From 66-474 sp035695065 (GTDB taxonomy: Bacteria > Pseudomonadota > Gammaproteobacteria > Xanthomonadales > Rhodanobacteraceae), in assembly GCA_035695065.1 (NCBI GenBank), contig DASSEW010000003.1, forward strand, positions 1-64,000: DNA of 64,000 nucleotides. The letters are read 5' to 3'. A model generated the notes under the pieces. That model saw nothing but the letters and a program-made list of their open reading frames with translations, did no database searches and was not told the origin of the DNA. Within the stretch, counting starts at the first letter, position 1. Each line of letters begins with the position of its first letter. Shown here piece after piece: positions 46,447 to 57,087 of this stretch. Position numbers and translations under genes: made by a program.

Positions 46447-47595
46447 ATGCTCTCTCTCCGCACCCACGCATCCCTGGACGAGATCAACGCCGCGGATTGG
46501 GATGCGCTGGTCGGCGACGGCAATCCTTTCGTGGCGCATGCATTCCTCGCGGGGTTGGAACGCACCGGCTGCATCCGCGAGGCCCTCGGCTGGCGCGCGC
46601 AGCACCTGACCCTGCGCGACGGCGACGCGCTGGTCGGCGCGCTGCCGCTGTATCTCAAGGGCAACTCGCACGGCGAGTACGTGTTCGACTGGTCGTGGGC
46701 GCACGCATGGGAACGCGCGGGCGGTGACTACTATCCGAAGCTCCTGTGCGCCATCCCCTACTCGCCCGTCACCGGGCCGCGCTTGCTGGTCGGAACGGGC
46801 TCAGGTTCAGCCGGGCGCCGCGCCACGCTTGCGCAAGGGCTGCTGCAATTGACGCACGAGCTGGGTCTTTCCTCGGCGCACGTGAATTTCCTGCGCGAGG
46901 ACGAACTGGCCGCCTTCGACGACGAACAATGGTTGCCACGCTACGACTGGCAGTACCACTGGTGCAACGAGCATGGCTGGCGCGACTTCGCCGATTTCCT
47001 GGATGCGCTGACGCACAAGCGCCGCAAGGCGATCCGCCACGAGCGCGCGCAGGTGAGCAAGGCCGGCCTCGTTTGCGAATTCCGCGACGGCGGTTCGCTC
47101 TCCGCGCACGAATGGGACGCCATGCACGCGCTGTACCTGTCCACGTTCGACGTGAAAGGCAACACGGCCACGCTGACGCGCGAGTTCTTCCGCCATCTCG
47201 GTCGCGCGTTTCCGACGCACTCGCACGTGGCGTTCGCGCGTCGAGGTGGCGAGATCGTCGCCGGCGCGTTGTACCTGTCGTCCAACGACACGCTGTACGG
47301 CCGCTACTGGGGTGCACGCGAACAGGTTCCCGGCCTGCACTTCGAGCTGTGCTATTACCAAGGCATCGAGCACTGCCTGCGCGGAGGCCTGCCTGCCTTC
47401 GAACCCGGCGCCCAGGGCGAGCACAAGCTGGCACGCGGCTTCCTGCCGGTGCGCACGCACTCGCGACACTACCTCGCCGACGAGCGCTTTCGCGAAGCGG
47501 TCCGCGGCGCGTTGAAGCGCGAATCGGCGATGCTGGAGTCGTATGGGCGCGAGTTGCGCGAGCATTCACCCTTCGCGCAGCGCGACGCCGCATGA
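46447..47595 (+). CDS. FemAB-like/GNAT protein (DUF482 type)
   Basis: 382 residues from ATG 46447 (MLSLRTHASLDEINAADWDA); the open frame upstream is repeat sequence. Double GNAT fold: NPFVAHAFLAGLERTGCI, LPLYLKGNSHGEYVFDWSWA, KRRKAIRHERAQV, and FEPGAQGEHKLARGFLPV near the end, all typical of the DUF482/FemAB-like family. An acyl or aminoacyl transferase is likely, with unknown substrate. Its stop overlaps the aat start (ATGA), which suggests a link to aminoacyl-tRNA-dependent transfer. Confidence 0.88.
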   Translation: MLSLRTHASLDEINAADWDALVGDGNPFVAHAFLAGLERTGCIREALGWRAQHLTLRDGDALVGALPLYLKGNSHGEYVFDWSWAHAWERAGGDYYPKLLCAIPYSPVTGPRLLVGTGSGSAGRRATLAQGLLQLTHELGLSSAHVNFLREDELAAFDDEQWLPRYDWQYHWCNEHGWRDFADFLDALTHKRRKAIRHERAQVSKAGLVCEFRDGGSLSAHEWDAMHALYLSTFDVKGNTATLTREFFRHLGRAFPTHSHVAFARRGGEIVAGALYLSSNDTLYGRYWGAREQVPGLHFELCYYQGIEHCLRGGLPAFEPGAQGEHKLARGFLPVRTHSRHYLADERFREAVRGALKRESAMLESYGRELREHSPFAQRDAA

Positions 47596-48308
47596 TCAGG
47601 CTGGCGCCATTGCGCGACGACGATCCGGACGCTTTCCCGGATCCCGCGCGCGCTCTGCGCGATCCCAACGGCCTGCTCGCCTTCGGCGGCGACCTTTCGC
47701 CGCAGCGGCTGGTCGCGGCGTACTCGCATGGCATCTTCCCCTGGTACAGCGAGGGCGACCCGCTGCTGTGGTGGTCGCCCGATCCACGCTGCGTGTTCGC
47801 CACCGATGGCGTGCACGTCTCGCGGCGATTGCGGCGAACGCTGAAGAACTCCGAATGGACGCTGAGCATGGATCGCGATTTCGCGCGGGTGATGCGCGAA
47901 TGCGCCGCGCCACGCGCGGGAGAGCCCGGCACGTGGATCACCGGCGACATGCTCGCCGCCTACACGCGCCTGCACGAACTCGGTCACGCGCATTCGCTGG
48001 AAGTCTGGGACGCCGACGCACTGGTCGGCGGCATCTACGGCGTGGCGATCGGTCGCGCGTTCAGCGCCGAATCCATGTTCTCGCGCATGACCGACGCGTC
48101 CAAGGTCGCGCTGGTCGCGTTGTGCCGCACGCTGCACGGCTGGGGCTCCCCGCTGCTCGATGCGCAGGTCCCTAATCCGCACCTGCAACGCATGGGCGCG
48201 ATCACGATCCCGCGTGACGACTATCTGCGCCAATTGCGCACGCTCGTCGCCCGGCCGGGACCGCAGTCCTGGCGAGTTCCGTCCACGCGGGTTTCCGAGC
48301 TTGCGTGA
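47592..48308 (+). CDS. aat: Leucyl/phenylalanyl-tRNA-protein transferase
   Basis: 238 residues; adds Leu or Phe from tRNA to N-terminal Lys/Arg of proteins, creating N-degrons read by ClpS. Motifs LLAFGGDLSPQRLVAAYSHG, GIFPWYSEGDPLLWWSPDPR, TWITGDMLAAYTRLHELGHA and GRAFSAESMFSRMTDASKVAL are clear Aat. Coupled by 4 bp to the FemAB-like gene. ClpS and ClpA, which act after it, are encoded at the left edge of the window. Confidence 0.97.
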   Translation: MIRLAPLRDDDPDAFPDPARALRDPNGLLAFGGDLSPQRLVAAYSHGIFPWYSEGDPLLWWSPDPRCVFATDGVHVSRRLRRTLKNSEWTLSMDRDFARVMRECAAPRAGEPGTWITGDMLAAYTRLHELGHAHSLEVWDADALVGGIYGVAIGRAFSAESMFSRMTDASKVALVALCRTLHGWGSPLLDAQVPNPHLQRMGAITIPRDDYLRQLRTLVARPGPQSWRVPSTRVSELA

Positions 48309-48371
48309 ACTCGCGCGGCGATTGGCGTAGATTGTTTGCGTGCGCAGTCGCGCCAGCATCGGGAGCAGACG

Positions 48372-48839
48372 ATGAACGACGAAGACGAAGACCTCGGCAA
48401 CGGCAAGCGCAGCACCGAACAGGCCAGGGCATTTGCACGCGGCATGATGGAGTCCGCGCAGCAGATCTGGCTGGCCGGCCTGGGCGCGATGTCCAAGGCG
48501 CAGCAGGAAGGCGGAAAGTTTTTCGAAACATTGGTGGAAGAAGGCGCCCAGGTGCAGAAGAAGACGCGCAACTACACGCAGGCGCAGTTCGAGCAGGCAC
48601 AGCGGCGCGCCGGACCGTGGGTCAGCGAGGCGCGCAAGCGCACCAACGATGCCTTCGGCAAGTTCGAGCAGATGTTCGACCAGCGCCTCGCCCGCGCGAT
48701 GCAACGCATGCAAATGCCCACGCGCGAGGATTTCGACAACCTCTCCGCGCGCATCGACGAACTCGCGCGCGAGGTGCGCAGCGCCAGGCGAGCGCCGCGC
48801 AAGTCGGCGGGCGTGAAGCCGCCGGTATCGGAAGACTGA
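48372..48839 (+). CDS. Phasin-family (PhaF/PhaI-like) granule-associated protein
   Basis: 155 residues from ATG 48372 with GGGAG upstream; an upstream in-frame start lacks one. Helical throughout, with ARGMMESAQQIWLAGLGAMSKAQQEGGKFFETLVEEGAQVQK, a typical PHA granule-associated pattern, then amphipathic heptads and a basic C-terminal end (RSARRAPRKSAG). Phasins coat polyhydroxyalkanoate granules. No PHA synthase is in the window, so the link is by family only. Confidence 0.85.
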   Translation: MNDEDEDLGNGKRSTEQARAFARGMMESAQQIWLAGLGAMSKAQQEGGKFFETLVEEGAQVQKKTRNYTQAQFEQAQRRAGPWVSEARKRTNDAFGKFEQMFDQRLARAMQRMQMPTREDFDNLSARIDELAREVRSARRAPRKSAGVKPPVSED

Positions 48840-48907
48840 TCGCTCCGCATTGACGCGAGTCGCGCGCAGGGCCGAGAATCAAAGGGTCCGACCTCGAAAG
48901 CCGCCAG

Positions 48908-49174
48908 ATGTCAGCCGATCTGTCCACCGAATTCGAGCAGGCCGCATCCGATGCCAAGCGATTGGCGCAGCGGCCCGACAACGACACCCTGCTGAAGCTC
49001 TATGCGCTCTACAAGCAGGGCGCGCAGGGCGACGTCAGCGGCCCCAAGCCCGGCTTCTTCGATTTCGTCGGCACCGCCAAGTACGAGGCCTGGACGCAGT
49101 TGCGCGGCATGCCGTGCGAGGAAGCGCGGGCGAAATACATCGAACTGGTGCGGAAACTGGAATCCGGCTTGTAG
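48908..49174 (+). CDS. Acyl-CoA-binding protein
   Basis: 88 residues; complete four-helix ACBP fold with LLKLYALYKQGAQGDVSGPK and KYEAWTQLRGMPCEEARAKY, the acyl-CoA binding residues. It buffers and carries medium- and long-chain acyl-CoA esters. Close to a phasin and in the same window as fadD, suggesting lipid metabolism. Its TAG stop codon lies inside a GTAGGAGC repeat. Confidence 0.94.
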   Translation: MSADLSTEFEQAASDAKRLAQRPDNDTLLKLYALYKQGAQGDVSGPKPGFFDFVGTAKYEAWTQLRGMPCEEARAKYIELVRKLESGL

Positions 49175-49260
49175 GAGCAAGCGCGCTCGCGACCTGGCTT
49201 GCGCGGCAAGCCATCCATGGCGCGCTCTCCGATCGGCATCCATGCCTCACCCTCACACGC
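49171..49260. repeat. GTAGGAGCAAGC...GCTCGCGAC and CCATCCATGG repeats
   Basis: GTAGGAGCAAGCGCGCTCGCGAC starts within the stop codon of the acyl-CoA-binding gene. Then GCCATCCATGGCGC and GGCATCCATGCCTCACCCTCACA, the latter nearly identical to a tract near 11498. Confidence 0.65.
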
Positions 49261-49321
49261 AGCGCGATCTGCCATTCAAGGCAGATCGCAAGCGCTGCAT
49301 GTTCGACCTGCACGCAGGCTC

Positions 49322-49972
49322 TTACAGGGGCTCCCGCGCCCGCTGCGCAACGGCGATCGCCTCCGCCACCGCCCGCTCGCGTTCGTTGCCTGACGCCAAC
49401 CCGGCACGCGCGCCTTCCTGGTCGGCGGCATCGCGGTTCTGGCTGAGCTTGTAGCGGCCTTCGAGCTTTTCGATGCGCAATTCCAGCCCGACGATGTACT
49501 GCATCTGCTCGCGCAGGTAATCGGCCGGCGCATCGGTGATCTTCCACGACTCCGCCCGTCCATCCTCGTTGCGCTTCACCAGCCGTTCCAGATGCGCATG
49601 CAGGCGATCCGGACCGTCCATGATGTGCAGCGTGCCGTGCGCGTGCACAGCCACGTAATCCCAGGTCGGCACCTGGCGCGGATCCTCGCGCTTGCCCGGA
49701 TACCACGACGGCGAGACGTAGGCGTGCGGTCCCTGGAAGATCGCCAGCGCCGGAATGCCTTCACCGATATCGCGCCATTGCGGGTTGTAGCGCCCGATGT
49801 GACCACGCAGGGTACCGTTCGGCGCCGGTTGCGCGTCCACCTCGAACGGCAAATGCGTCACGACGAATTCGCCGTTCACGTGCGTCAACAAGGTGCCGAA
49901 TGAAATCGCGCGGATCGCATCGTGCAGCACCTCGACGCGGTCTTCGCGGAAATAAGGGTGCGGGTAGGACAT
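49322..49972 (-). CDS. PaiB-type FMN-binding negative regulator
   Basis: 216 residues from the ATG giving MSYPHPYFREDRVEVLHDAI. FMN-binding split-barrel family, PaiB type: THLPFEVDAQPAPNGTLRGH, IFQGPHAYVSPSWYPGK and VPTWDYVAVHAHGTLHIMD. PaiB was described as a regulator of sporulation and protease genes in Bacillus; in proteobacteria the role is unknown and it may be a flavin-dependent enzyme. The tail from about 185 is Ala/Glu/Arg rich. A TTCGACTCCGG repeat separates it from zipA. Confidence 0.9.
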   Translation of the reverse strand: MSYPHPYFREDRVEVLHDAIRAISFGTLLTHVNGEFVVTHLPFEVDAQPAPNGTLRGHIGRYNPQWRDIGEGIPALAIFQGPHAYVSPSWYPGKREDPRQVPTWDYVAVHAHGTLHIMDGPDRLHAHLERLVKRNEDGRAESWKITDAPADYLREQMQYIVGLELRIEKLEGRYKLSQNRDAADQEGARAGLASGNERERAVAEAIAVAQRAREPL

Positions 49973-49991
49973 GGCTGCGCGCAATAAAAAT

Positions 49992-50093
49992 CCGTTCGCG
50001 TTGAGCGTAGCTCGCGCAGCGAGCGAAGTCGAAACGCCCTGCCCTTCGACTCCGGCCCCGTCTCCGTCCGGGGCCTACGCTCAGGGCGAGCGG
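49992..50093. repeat. TTCGACTCCGG inverted repeat, copy 2 (arms in swapped order)
   Basis: Left arm CCGTTCGCGTTGAGCGTAGC...GTCGAAACG and right arm CCCTTCGACTCCGGCC...GCTCAGGGCGAGCGG are inverted copies. The element resembles the one at 26093-26189, with the arms in the other order. Confidence 0.8.
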
Positions 50094-50104
50094 TCACTTG
50101 AACA

Positions 50105-50908
50105 TCAGCGCCGCGAATCGAACCTCACTTCAGGCCCCTCATGCTTCCTGTCCCACGCGCGAAGTTCGTCGCGCAGCACCGCGATGCGCTGGCGGCCAAG
50201 TGCGCCGTGTTCCTCGTCCAGCACGTTGCCGCCCAGCAACTCGGCCATGCGTTGCGCGGCGGGCAGCATCGCGTCCCACGCATCCAGCGCGCTCAGCGGG
50301 CCCGGCAAGGTGAGGAAGAAGGTCAGTCCCGGCGTGCGCAGTTCATCGATGCGGCTCATGTCGAAGGTGCCGGGCTTCACCATGTTGGCCATCGAGAAGA
50401 TCGGGCCCACTTCCGGTTTGCCGTCCAGCGGGCGATGGAAGATCTGCATGTCGCCGAATTCGAGGCCGGCTTTCTCCGCCGCCACCGCGACATCGCTGCC
50501 CGAGAACCGTCCATCGCCTCGCGCCACGACGAACAGGGTCACGATGCGCTCCACCGGCAATTCGGCCGGACGCTTGCCCGGCAGCGGGCGCTGCGGAGCT
50601 GCGCGTCCACGCGGGCGCGAAGCGGCGACGGTTTCGCCAAGACGATCAAGTTCCTCGCGCAAACCGACGTCCAGCTCGCCCTGCCGCGGTTCGGGAACCT
50701 CGACGGACGGATCGGCGGGATCGGCGATCACCTCGTCGGTTTCGCCGATCACCGGCTCCACGCGGGAATCGGGTCCGCGCTTGAACAGGATGCGCCGGCC
50801 CTGCCCCTGCTGGCCGGGGCGGCCGAAGAAATAAATCGCAAGCAGCACCAGCGCGCCGACGACCGCGATGATGATGCGCAAGCTGGTGGCGGAGATACCG
50901 GTGTCCAT
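50105..50908 (-). CDS. zipA: Cell division protein ZipA
   Basis: 267 residues from ATG 50908. One N-terminal helix (LRIIIAVVGALVLLAIYFFG, about 10-29) anchors it in the inner membrane. A basic and Pro-rich linker precedes the C-terminal FtsZ-binding domain (PVERIVTLFVVARGDGRFSG, FHRPLDGKPEVGPIFSMANM, PGTFD). It is followed on this strand, as in many gammaproteobacteria, by nothing of its usual ligA partner; smc lies just upstream in the same orientation. Confidence 0.92.
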   Translation of the reverse strand: MDTGISATSLRIIIAVVGALVLLAIYFFGRPGQQGQGRRILFKRGPDSRVEPVIGETDEVIADPADPSVEVPEPRQGELDVGLREELDRLGETVAASRPRGRAAPQRPLPGKRPAELPVERIVTLFVVARGDGRFSGSDVAVAAEKAGLEFGDMQIFHRPLDGKPEVGPIFSMANMVKPGTFDMSRIDELRTPGLTFFLTLPGPLSALDAWDAMLPAAQRMAELLGGNVLDEEHGALGRQRIAVLRDELRAWDRKHEGPEVRFDSRR

Positions 50909-50960
50909 ATTGCGGACTTTAGCAAAACCGAACATCCGCCATACGCGACTTTCAAAGCTC

Positions 50961-51070
50961 GTCGTTCCGGACACCGCGAAGCGGCGATCCGGAATCTACT
51001 CTCAGCACTCATCACCCAGGGCAGATTCCGGGTTCTGTCCGCGAAATCGCGGACAGCCCCGGAATGACGA
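50961..51070. repeat. CGTTCCGGA...TCCGGAAT / GGAATGACGAC repeat
   Basis: Two sub-hairpins (CCGGACACCGCGAAGCGGCGATCCGG and CTGTCCGCGAAATCGCGGACAG) with GTCGTTCCGG and CCGGAATGACGAC ends. Same family as the unit at 19910. Lies between smc and zipA. Confidence 0.7.
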
Positions 51071-51117
51071 CAAGCAATGTTGCCGCCGTTCGATTCCCGA
51101 TTCCCGATTCCCGGCTG

Positions 51118-54100
51118 TTAAGCAGCGCCCGCCATCTTCGCCGCCTCCGCCAGATCCACCTGCACCAGTCGCGACACGCCCGGCTCGCGCATGGTGACGC
51201 CACACAACTGGTGGGTGATTTCCATCGTGGACTTGTTGTGGCTCACCACGATGAACTGCACCTTCTCGGACATGTCGCGCACCAGTTGTCCGAAGCGGCC
51301 GACGTTGCCTTCGTCCAGCGGCGCGTCCACCTCGTCCAGCAGGCAGAACGGCGCGGGATTGAGGTTGAAGATCGAGAACACCAGTGCCACCGCGGTCATC
51401 GCCTTCTCGCCACCGGACAGCAGCGAGATATGGCTGACCCGCTTGCCGGGAGGGCGTGCCATGATCGTCACGCCGGTATCCAGCAGATCCTCGCCGGTCA
51501 GCTCCAGGTGCGCGTGGCCACCGCCGAACAATTGCGGGAACAGCGACTGGAAGCCGGCATTGACACGATCGAAGGTGTCCTTGAAGCGCTGGCGGGTTTC
51601 GCGATCGATCTTCTTGATCGCGTTCTCCAGCGTCTCCAGCGCGGCGGTGAGGTCGGTGAGCTGCGCATCCAGGTATTCCTTGCGCTGCGCCGCTTCGGCG
51701 TGCTCGGCGATGGCGGCGAGGTTCACCGGTTCCAGCCGCGCGATCTTGCCTTCGAGGTCGGCGATGCGCTCCTGCCACTGCTCCGGCTGCGCGTCCTCGG
51801 CCAGTTCCGCCAGCAGCGGCTCTACTGCCAAGCCCGCGGCGTTGATTGCTTCGGTCAACTGGTCGGCGCGCATGCGCAGCGCCTGTTCGGCGAGTCGGCG
51901 CTCGGTCAGCGCGTCGCGCTGGCCGGCGATGGCGGCCTCGGCGCCGTGGCGCTCCTGTTCCAGCCGCCGCAATTCCGCGTCGGCCTCTTCCACCGCGCGG
52001 CGTGCATCCACCAGCTTGCGGTCGATCTGCAAACGCTGATCGAGATACGTCTGGCGTTCGTTTTCGAGCGCGGCGATCGGATCGTCACCGGCATTGATCT
52101 GTGTATCCAGCTCGCTGCGGCGCGATTCCAGTTGCGCGTGCTGGGCTTCCATGCGCGCCAGCGATTGTTCCAGCGAAGACAGCGCGGAGCGCCTGGATTC
52201 CAGCGTCAGCGCGTGGCGATGCGACGCATCTGCCGCCTCCTGCGCATCGGCGCGCGTGGCGGCACGGTTCTCCAGCAGCTGGCGGCGCTCGCTCTCCAGT
52301 TCCACGCGCACGCGCTCGTGCTCGCCCATGCGCGCGATTGCCGCTTCCATGCGGGCCCGCGCGGCACGCGCATGTTCCTCGTTCTCGGCGACGCGCTTGG
52401 CGATCTCCGCAAGTTCGCCGTCCAGCGCCTGCAGGCGCGCCTGCGCGCTGTCTATGCGGCCGCGCTTGCCCTGCAGTTCGCCGGCAAGTTCCGACAGCCG
52501 CCGGTGCGCGCCATACAGCTCGCGCTGGGCGTCGTCGCGCGCCTGCTCGGCGGCGAGCCGCTGCGCGCGCACTTCTTCTGCGCGGTGCGCAAGTTCCTTC
52601 AGCCGCGCCTGTAACTGTTCGGTTTCGTCGTGCAGCGTTTGCAGTTCACGACCGCGCGCCAGCACGCCCATCTGGCCGCCTTCCTCGCGACGCACGCGCG
52701 CGAAGCCTGCGCCCAGCCACACGCCCTCGCGGGTGATGACCGAATGCGGTGCCGACAGCGTGGCCGCGATGGAACGCGCCTGCTCCAGCGTTTCCGCGGT
52801 ACGCACTTGCGCAAGCAAGGCAAGCGCCGCGGACGGACCGCGCGCCTGCGCCGCCAGCGTGCCTTCGAGATTCGACACCGACGCCCCGTCGGAACCGATC
52901 AGGCTGATGTCGGCGCGTTCGATGGCCGCCATGTCGGCGGCGAGGTGTAGCGGATCGTCCACCAGCACGCCTTCCAGCAGGCCCGCCAGCACGGTTTCCA
53001 CCGCGCGTTCCCAGCCTGATTCGACCTTCAGCTGCGCACCGAGCCGCGCGCCATCGGCAAGCCCGAATTTCTGCAGCCACTCGCGCGCATGGTCGCGATC
53101 CTGGCCGAGCGCCGCGTGCTGCAACGCCTCCAGCGAAGCGATGCGACCGCGCAGCGATTGTTCCTGCGCGCGCGCTTCGGCCAGCCACGATTGCGACTGC
53201 CGCTCCTCGCCGAGCAGGCGCTCGGCGTCGGCCTTCTGGGCTTCCATCTGTTCAGTGGCCGATTCGATCCGGCCGCGTTGCGCCGAGTGCTCGGTCTCCA
53301 GCGCTTCGGCGGCCTGATGCAGGGCGTCGAGATCGTAGTTCTCGCGCTCTTTCTGCAACGCTTCGCGGCGGCGCGCCAGCTCCAGCCCCTGACGATCGAG
53401 ATGATCAATATTGGTGCGCTCGACATCCGCTTCGCGCGAGGTCGTCGCCGAATCGCCGCCGTGCGCTTCCCAGCGTTCCTGCCAGGCCGCGTGCGCGGCC
53501 TCGGCCTCGCGCAGCGCCGCGCTCGCTCGCGCCTCGACTTCGCGCAGGCGCTCCAACTCCGGTTCGCCTTCGGCCAGGGCGGCGCGCGCGGACTCATGCT
53601 GCGCACGATCCGCGGCGATGTGTTCGTTCAATTCGTTCCAGGCGCGCTCGGCCTCCTCGCGGGCCTGGCGCAGGCGCTCGCCCAGTTCGCGATGATGGCG
53701 GATCTGCTGCTCGACGCGCGCCAGCTCCGCGCCAACCTGGTAGACCTCGGCTTGCACGGCGTTCAATGCATCGCCGTGTTCCTGATGCCGGACGCGTCCG
53801 GCTTCGATCGCCGCTTCCAGGTGGCGCTGCTCGGCGAGCTGCTTCTCGATGCCGGTTTCGGCTTCGCGCAGGGCTTCGCGATGGGTACTGAGTTCCTGCG
53901 CGATCGCGCGGTAACTCAGCGCGCGCAGTTCCGCCTCGCGATGCGTGTGTTCTTCCTTCAGCTTCTTCCAGCGCTCGGCGGCGCGCGCCTGCCGATTCAG
54001 GTGATCGAGCTGCTTGTCCACTTCCTCGCGCACGTCGCGCACGCGATCCAGGTTCTCGCGCGTGGCCTTGATGCGGGATTCGGTTTCCTTGCGACGCTCC

Positions 54101-54621
54101 TTGTAACGGGAGATGCCGGCGGCCTCTTCAAGGTGCGCGCGCAATTGCTCGGGATGCGCCTCGACGATGTCCGAGATGACACCCTGCTCGATGATCGAAT
54201 AGCTGCGCGCGCCCAAGCCCGTGCCTAGGAACAGGTCGGTGATGTCGCGCCGACGGCAGCGCACGCCGTTCAAAAAATAATCCGATTGCGAATCGCGCCC
54301 GACCACGCGCTTCACGGAGATCTCGTTGTAGCTGGCGTACTCGCCGCCGATCGCGCCGTCGGAATTGTCGAATACCAGTTCGACGACGGCCTGGCCGACC
54401 GGCTTGCGCCCCGACGATCCCGAAAAGATCACGTCGGTCAGCGCCTCGCCGCGCAGGCGGCTGGCCGCGCTCTCGCCCATCACCCAGCGGATGGCATCGA
54501 TGATGTTGGACTTGCCGCAACCGTTGGGTCCGACGATGCCGGTGAGATTGGTGGGCAGGTGCAGCGTGGTCGGATCGACGAAGGATTTGAAACCGGCCAG
54601 CTTGATGGTGGTCAGGCGCAT
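51118..54621 (-). CDS. smc: Chromosome partition protein Smc
   Basis: 1167 residues. Walker A GPNGCGKSNIIDAIRWVMGE at residues 31-50; two long coiled coils (about 170-500 and 670-1000); a hinge with VESGWERAVETVLAGLLEGV at about 530-650; signature LLSGGEKAMTAVALVFSIFN and Walker B PFCLLDEVDAPLDEGNV in the C-terminal head. ATP-driven loop extrusion with ScpA and ScpB, both encoded at 16.5-18.2 kb. zipA follows 209 bp downstream, across a repeat. Confidence 0.97.
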   Translation of the reverse strand: MRLTTIKLAGFKSFVDPTTLHLPTNLTGIVGPNGCGKSNIIDAIRWVMGESAASRLRGEALTDVIFSGSSGRKPVGQAVVELVFDNSDGAIGGEYASYNEISVKRVVGRDSQSDYFLNGVRCRRRDITDLFLGTGLGARSYSIIEQGVISDIVEAHPEQLRAHLEEAAGISRYKERRKETESRIKATRENLDRVRDVREEVDKQLDHLNRQARAAERWKKLKEEHTHREAELRALSYRAIAQELSTHREALREAETGIEKQLAEQRHLEAAIEAGRVRHQEHGDALNAVQAEVYQVGAELARVEQQIRHHRELGERLRQAREEAERAWNELNEHIAADRAQHESARAALAEGEPELERLREVEARASAALREAEAAHAAWQERWEAHGGDSATTSREADVERTNIDHLDRQGLELARRREALQKERENYDLDALHQAAEALETEHSAQRGRIESATEQMEAQKADAERLLGEERQSQSWLAEARAQEQSLRGRIASLEALQHAALGQDRDHAREWLQKFGLADGARLGAQLKVESGWERAVETVLAGLLEGVLVDDPLHLAADMAAIERADISLIGSDGASVSNLEGTLAAQARGPSAALALLAQVRTAETLEQARSIAATLSAPHSVITREGVWLGAGFARVRREEGGQMGVLARGRELQTLHDETEQLQARLKELAHRAEEVRAQRLAAEQARDDAQRELYGAHRRLSELAGELQGKRGRIDSAQARLQALDGELAEIAKRVAENEEHARAARARMEAAIARMGEHERVRVELESERRQLLENRAATRADAQEAADASHRHALTLESRRSALSSLEQSLARMEAQHAQLESRRSELDTQINAGDDPIAALENERQTYLDQRLQIDRKLVDARRAVEEADAELRRLEQERHGAEAAIAGQRDALTERRLAEQALRMRADQLTEAINAAGLAVEPLLAELAEDAQPEQWQERIADLEGKIARLEPVNLAAIAEHAEAAQRKEYLDAQLTDLTAALETLENAIKKIDRETRQRFKDTFDRVNAGFQSLFPQLFGGGHAHLELTGEDLLDTGVTIMARPPGKRVSHISLLSGGEKAMTAVALVFSIFNLNPAPFCLLDEVDAPLDEGNVGRFGQLVRDMSEKVQFIVVSHNKSTMEITHQLCGVTMREPGVSRLVQVDLAEAAKMAGAA

Positions 54622-54827
54622 GGTTTACCGCTTGGTTGAAGACGGAGCGCCGGTTGCCAGCGCCGAATGCGGCACTCTGCCAAGGCCCGCGGCCGGGCGC
54701 AATGAAAACTTGCCGACCGTTTTTGAGTCAGATACTTACAAAGCAAACCTCAAGTTCCCGCAAGGCATGGTGCGGTGCGGCAAGTAACGTGCGCTTTGCG
54801 CACGATCGTGCACGGGTTGCACGCTAC

Positions 54828-55109
54828 TCAAGGCGAAGCGGCCCGCTGCTCTTCGGGTGTCCGCGCCTCGATCGCCAGCGCGTGGATGCCCTGACCGATC
54901 AGATCGTTCACCGCGGCATATACCAGCCGGTGCCGCTGGATCGGATTCTTTCCCGCGAATGCCGCGCTGACGATGCGCACGCGGAAGTGTCCGCTGCCCT
55001 CGCCCGCATGGCCGATGTGCAGATGGCCTTCGTCGATCACTTCCAGCGATTGGGGTTCCAGCGCGGCGGTGAGCTTCGCGCGGATGTCCTCGATGCGTGC
55101 CGCGGTCAT
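54828..55109 (-). CDS. BolA family protein
   Basis: 93 residues from ATG 55109 (MTAARIEDIRAKLTAALEPQ). BolA/IbaG-like fold: LEVIDEGHLHIGHAGEGSGH, FRVRIVSAAFAGKNPIQRHR and LVYAAVNDLIGQGIHALAIE. The FAGKxxxxRHRLVY helix is the family signature. BolA proteins bind [2Fe-2S] with monothiol glutaredoxins and influence morphology and iron. Its start overlaps the yciI stop (ATGA), so the two are coupled. Confidence 0.94.
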   Translation of the reverse strand: MTAARIEDIRAKLTAALEPQSLEVIDEGHLHIGHAGEGSGHFRVRIVSAAFAGKNPIQRHRLVYAAVNDLIGQGIHALAIEARTPEEQRAASP

Positions 55110-55405
55110 GGGAGCGTCTGGCGGAACGGCCGCACGCTCACGTCGCGGTACACACCTGCTGCCATGTATGGGTCGGCCTGCGCCCACGCACGGGCGGCTT
55201 CGAGATCTTCGAACTGCGCGATGATCAGGCTGCCCTCGAACCCGGCCGGACCGGGATCTTCCGCATCAATCGCCGGGAACGGCCCGGCCAGCAGCAGCCG
55301 TCCTTCGTCCAGCAACTGCTTCAGGCGCGCGACGTGCGCGGGCCGCGCCCCTTGCCGTGCGCTCAGGGAATTTTCGTTGTCAAGACCGATGATTGCGTAC
55401 CACAT
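55106..55405 (-). CDS. YciI-like protein
   Basis: 99 residues from ATG 55405 (MWYAIIGLDNENS). Ferredoxin-like alpha-beta YciI fold: RPAHVARLKQLLDEGRLLLA, GPFPAIDAEDPGPAGFEGSL and ADPYMAAGVYRDVSVRPFRQ. A conserved His (RPAH) and Asp (ADPY) are present, as in family members proposed to be enzymes, but no reaction is known. The yciI-bolA order is found in many gammaproteobacteria. Confidence 0.92.
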   Translation of the reverse strand: MWYAIIGLDNENSLSARQGARPAHVARLKQLLDEGRLLLAGPFPAIDAEDPGPAGFEGSLIIAQFEDLEAARAWAQADPYMAAGVYRDVSVRPFRQTLP

Positions 55406-55440
55406 GAAGAATGAGCTCACTCAAGGGAGAAGCATGACTG

Positions 55441-55531
55441 CGGTCGTCCCGGCGTGGGCCGGCGTCCAGTGGCGACAACGCTCGACCGAAGCGCATTCGC
55501 CACTGGATTCCGGCCTACGCCGGAATGACGA
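55441..55531. repeat. GTCGTCCCGG...CCGGAATGACGA repeat
   Basis: The outer half GTCCAGTGGCGACAACGC pairs loosely with GCATTCGCCACTGGATTCCGG. It ends GCCTACGCCGGAATGACGA, 10 bases before the lysS stop. Same family as the unit at 19910. Confidence 0.75.
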
Positions 55532-55541
55532 GATGAAAGAT

Positions 55542-57053
<1,512 letters not shown>

Positions 57054-57087
57054 CGTTCGAATAGTAGTGGAGAGATCACGCGCGCAC

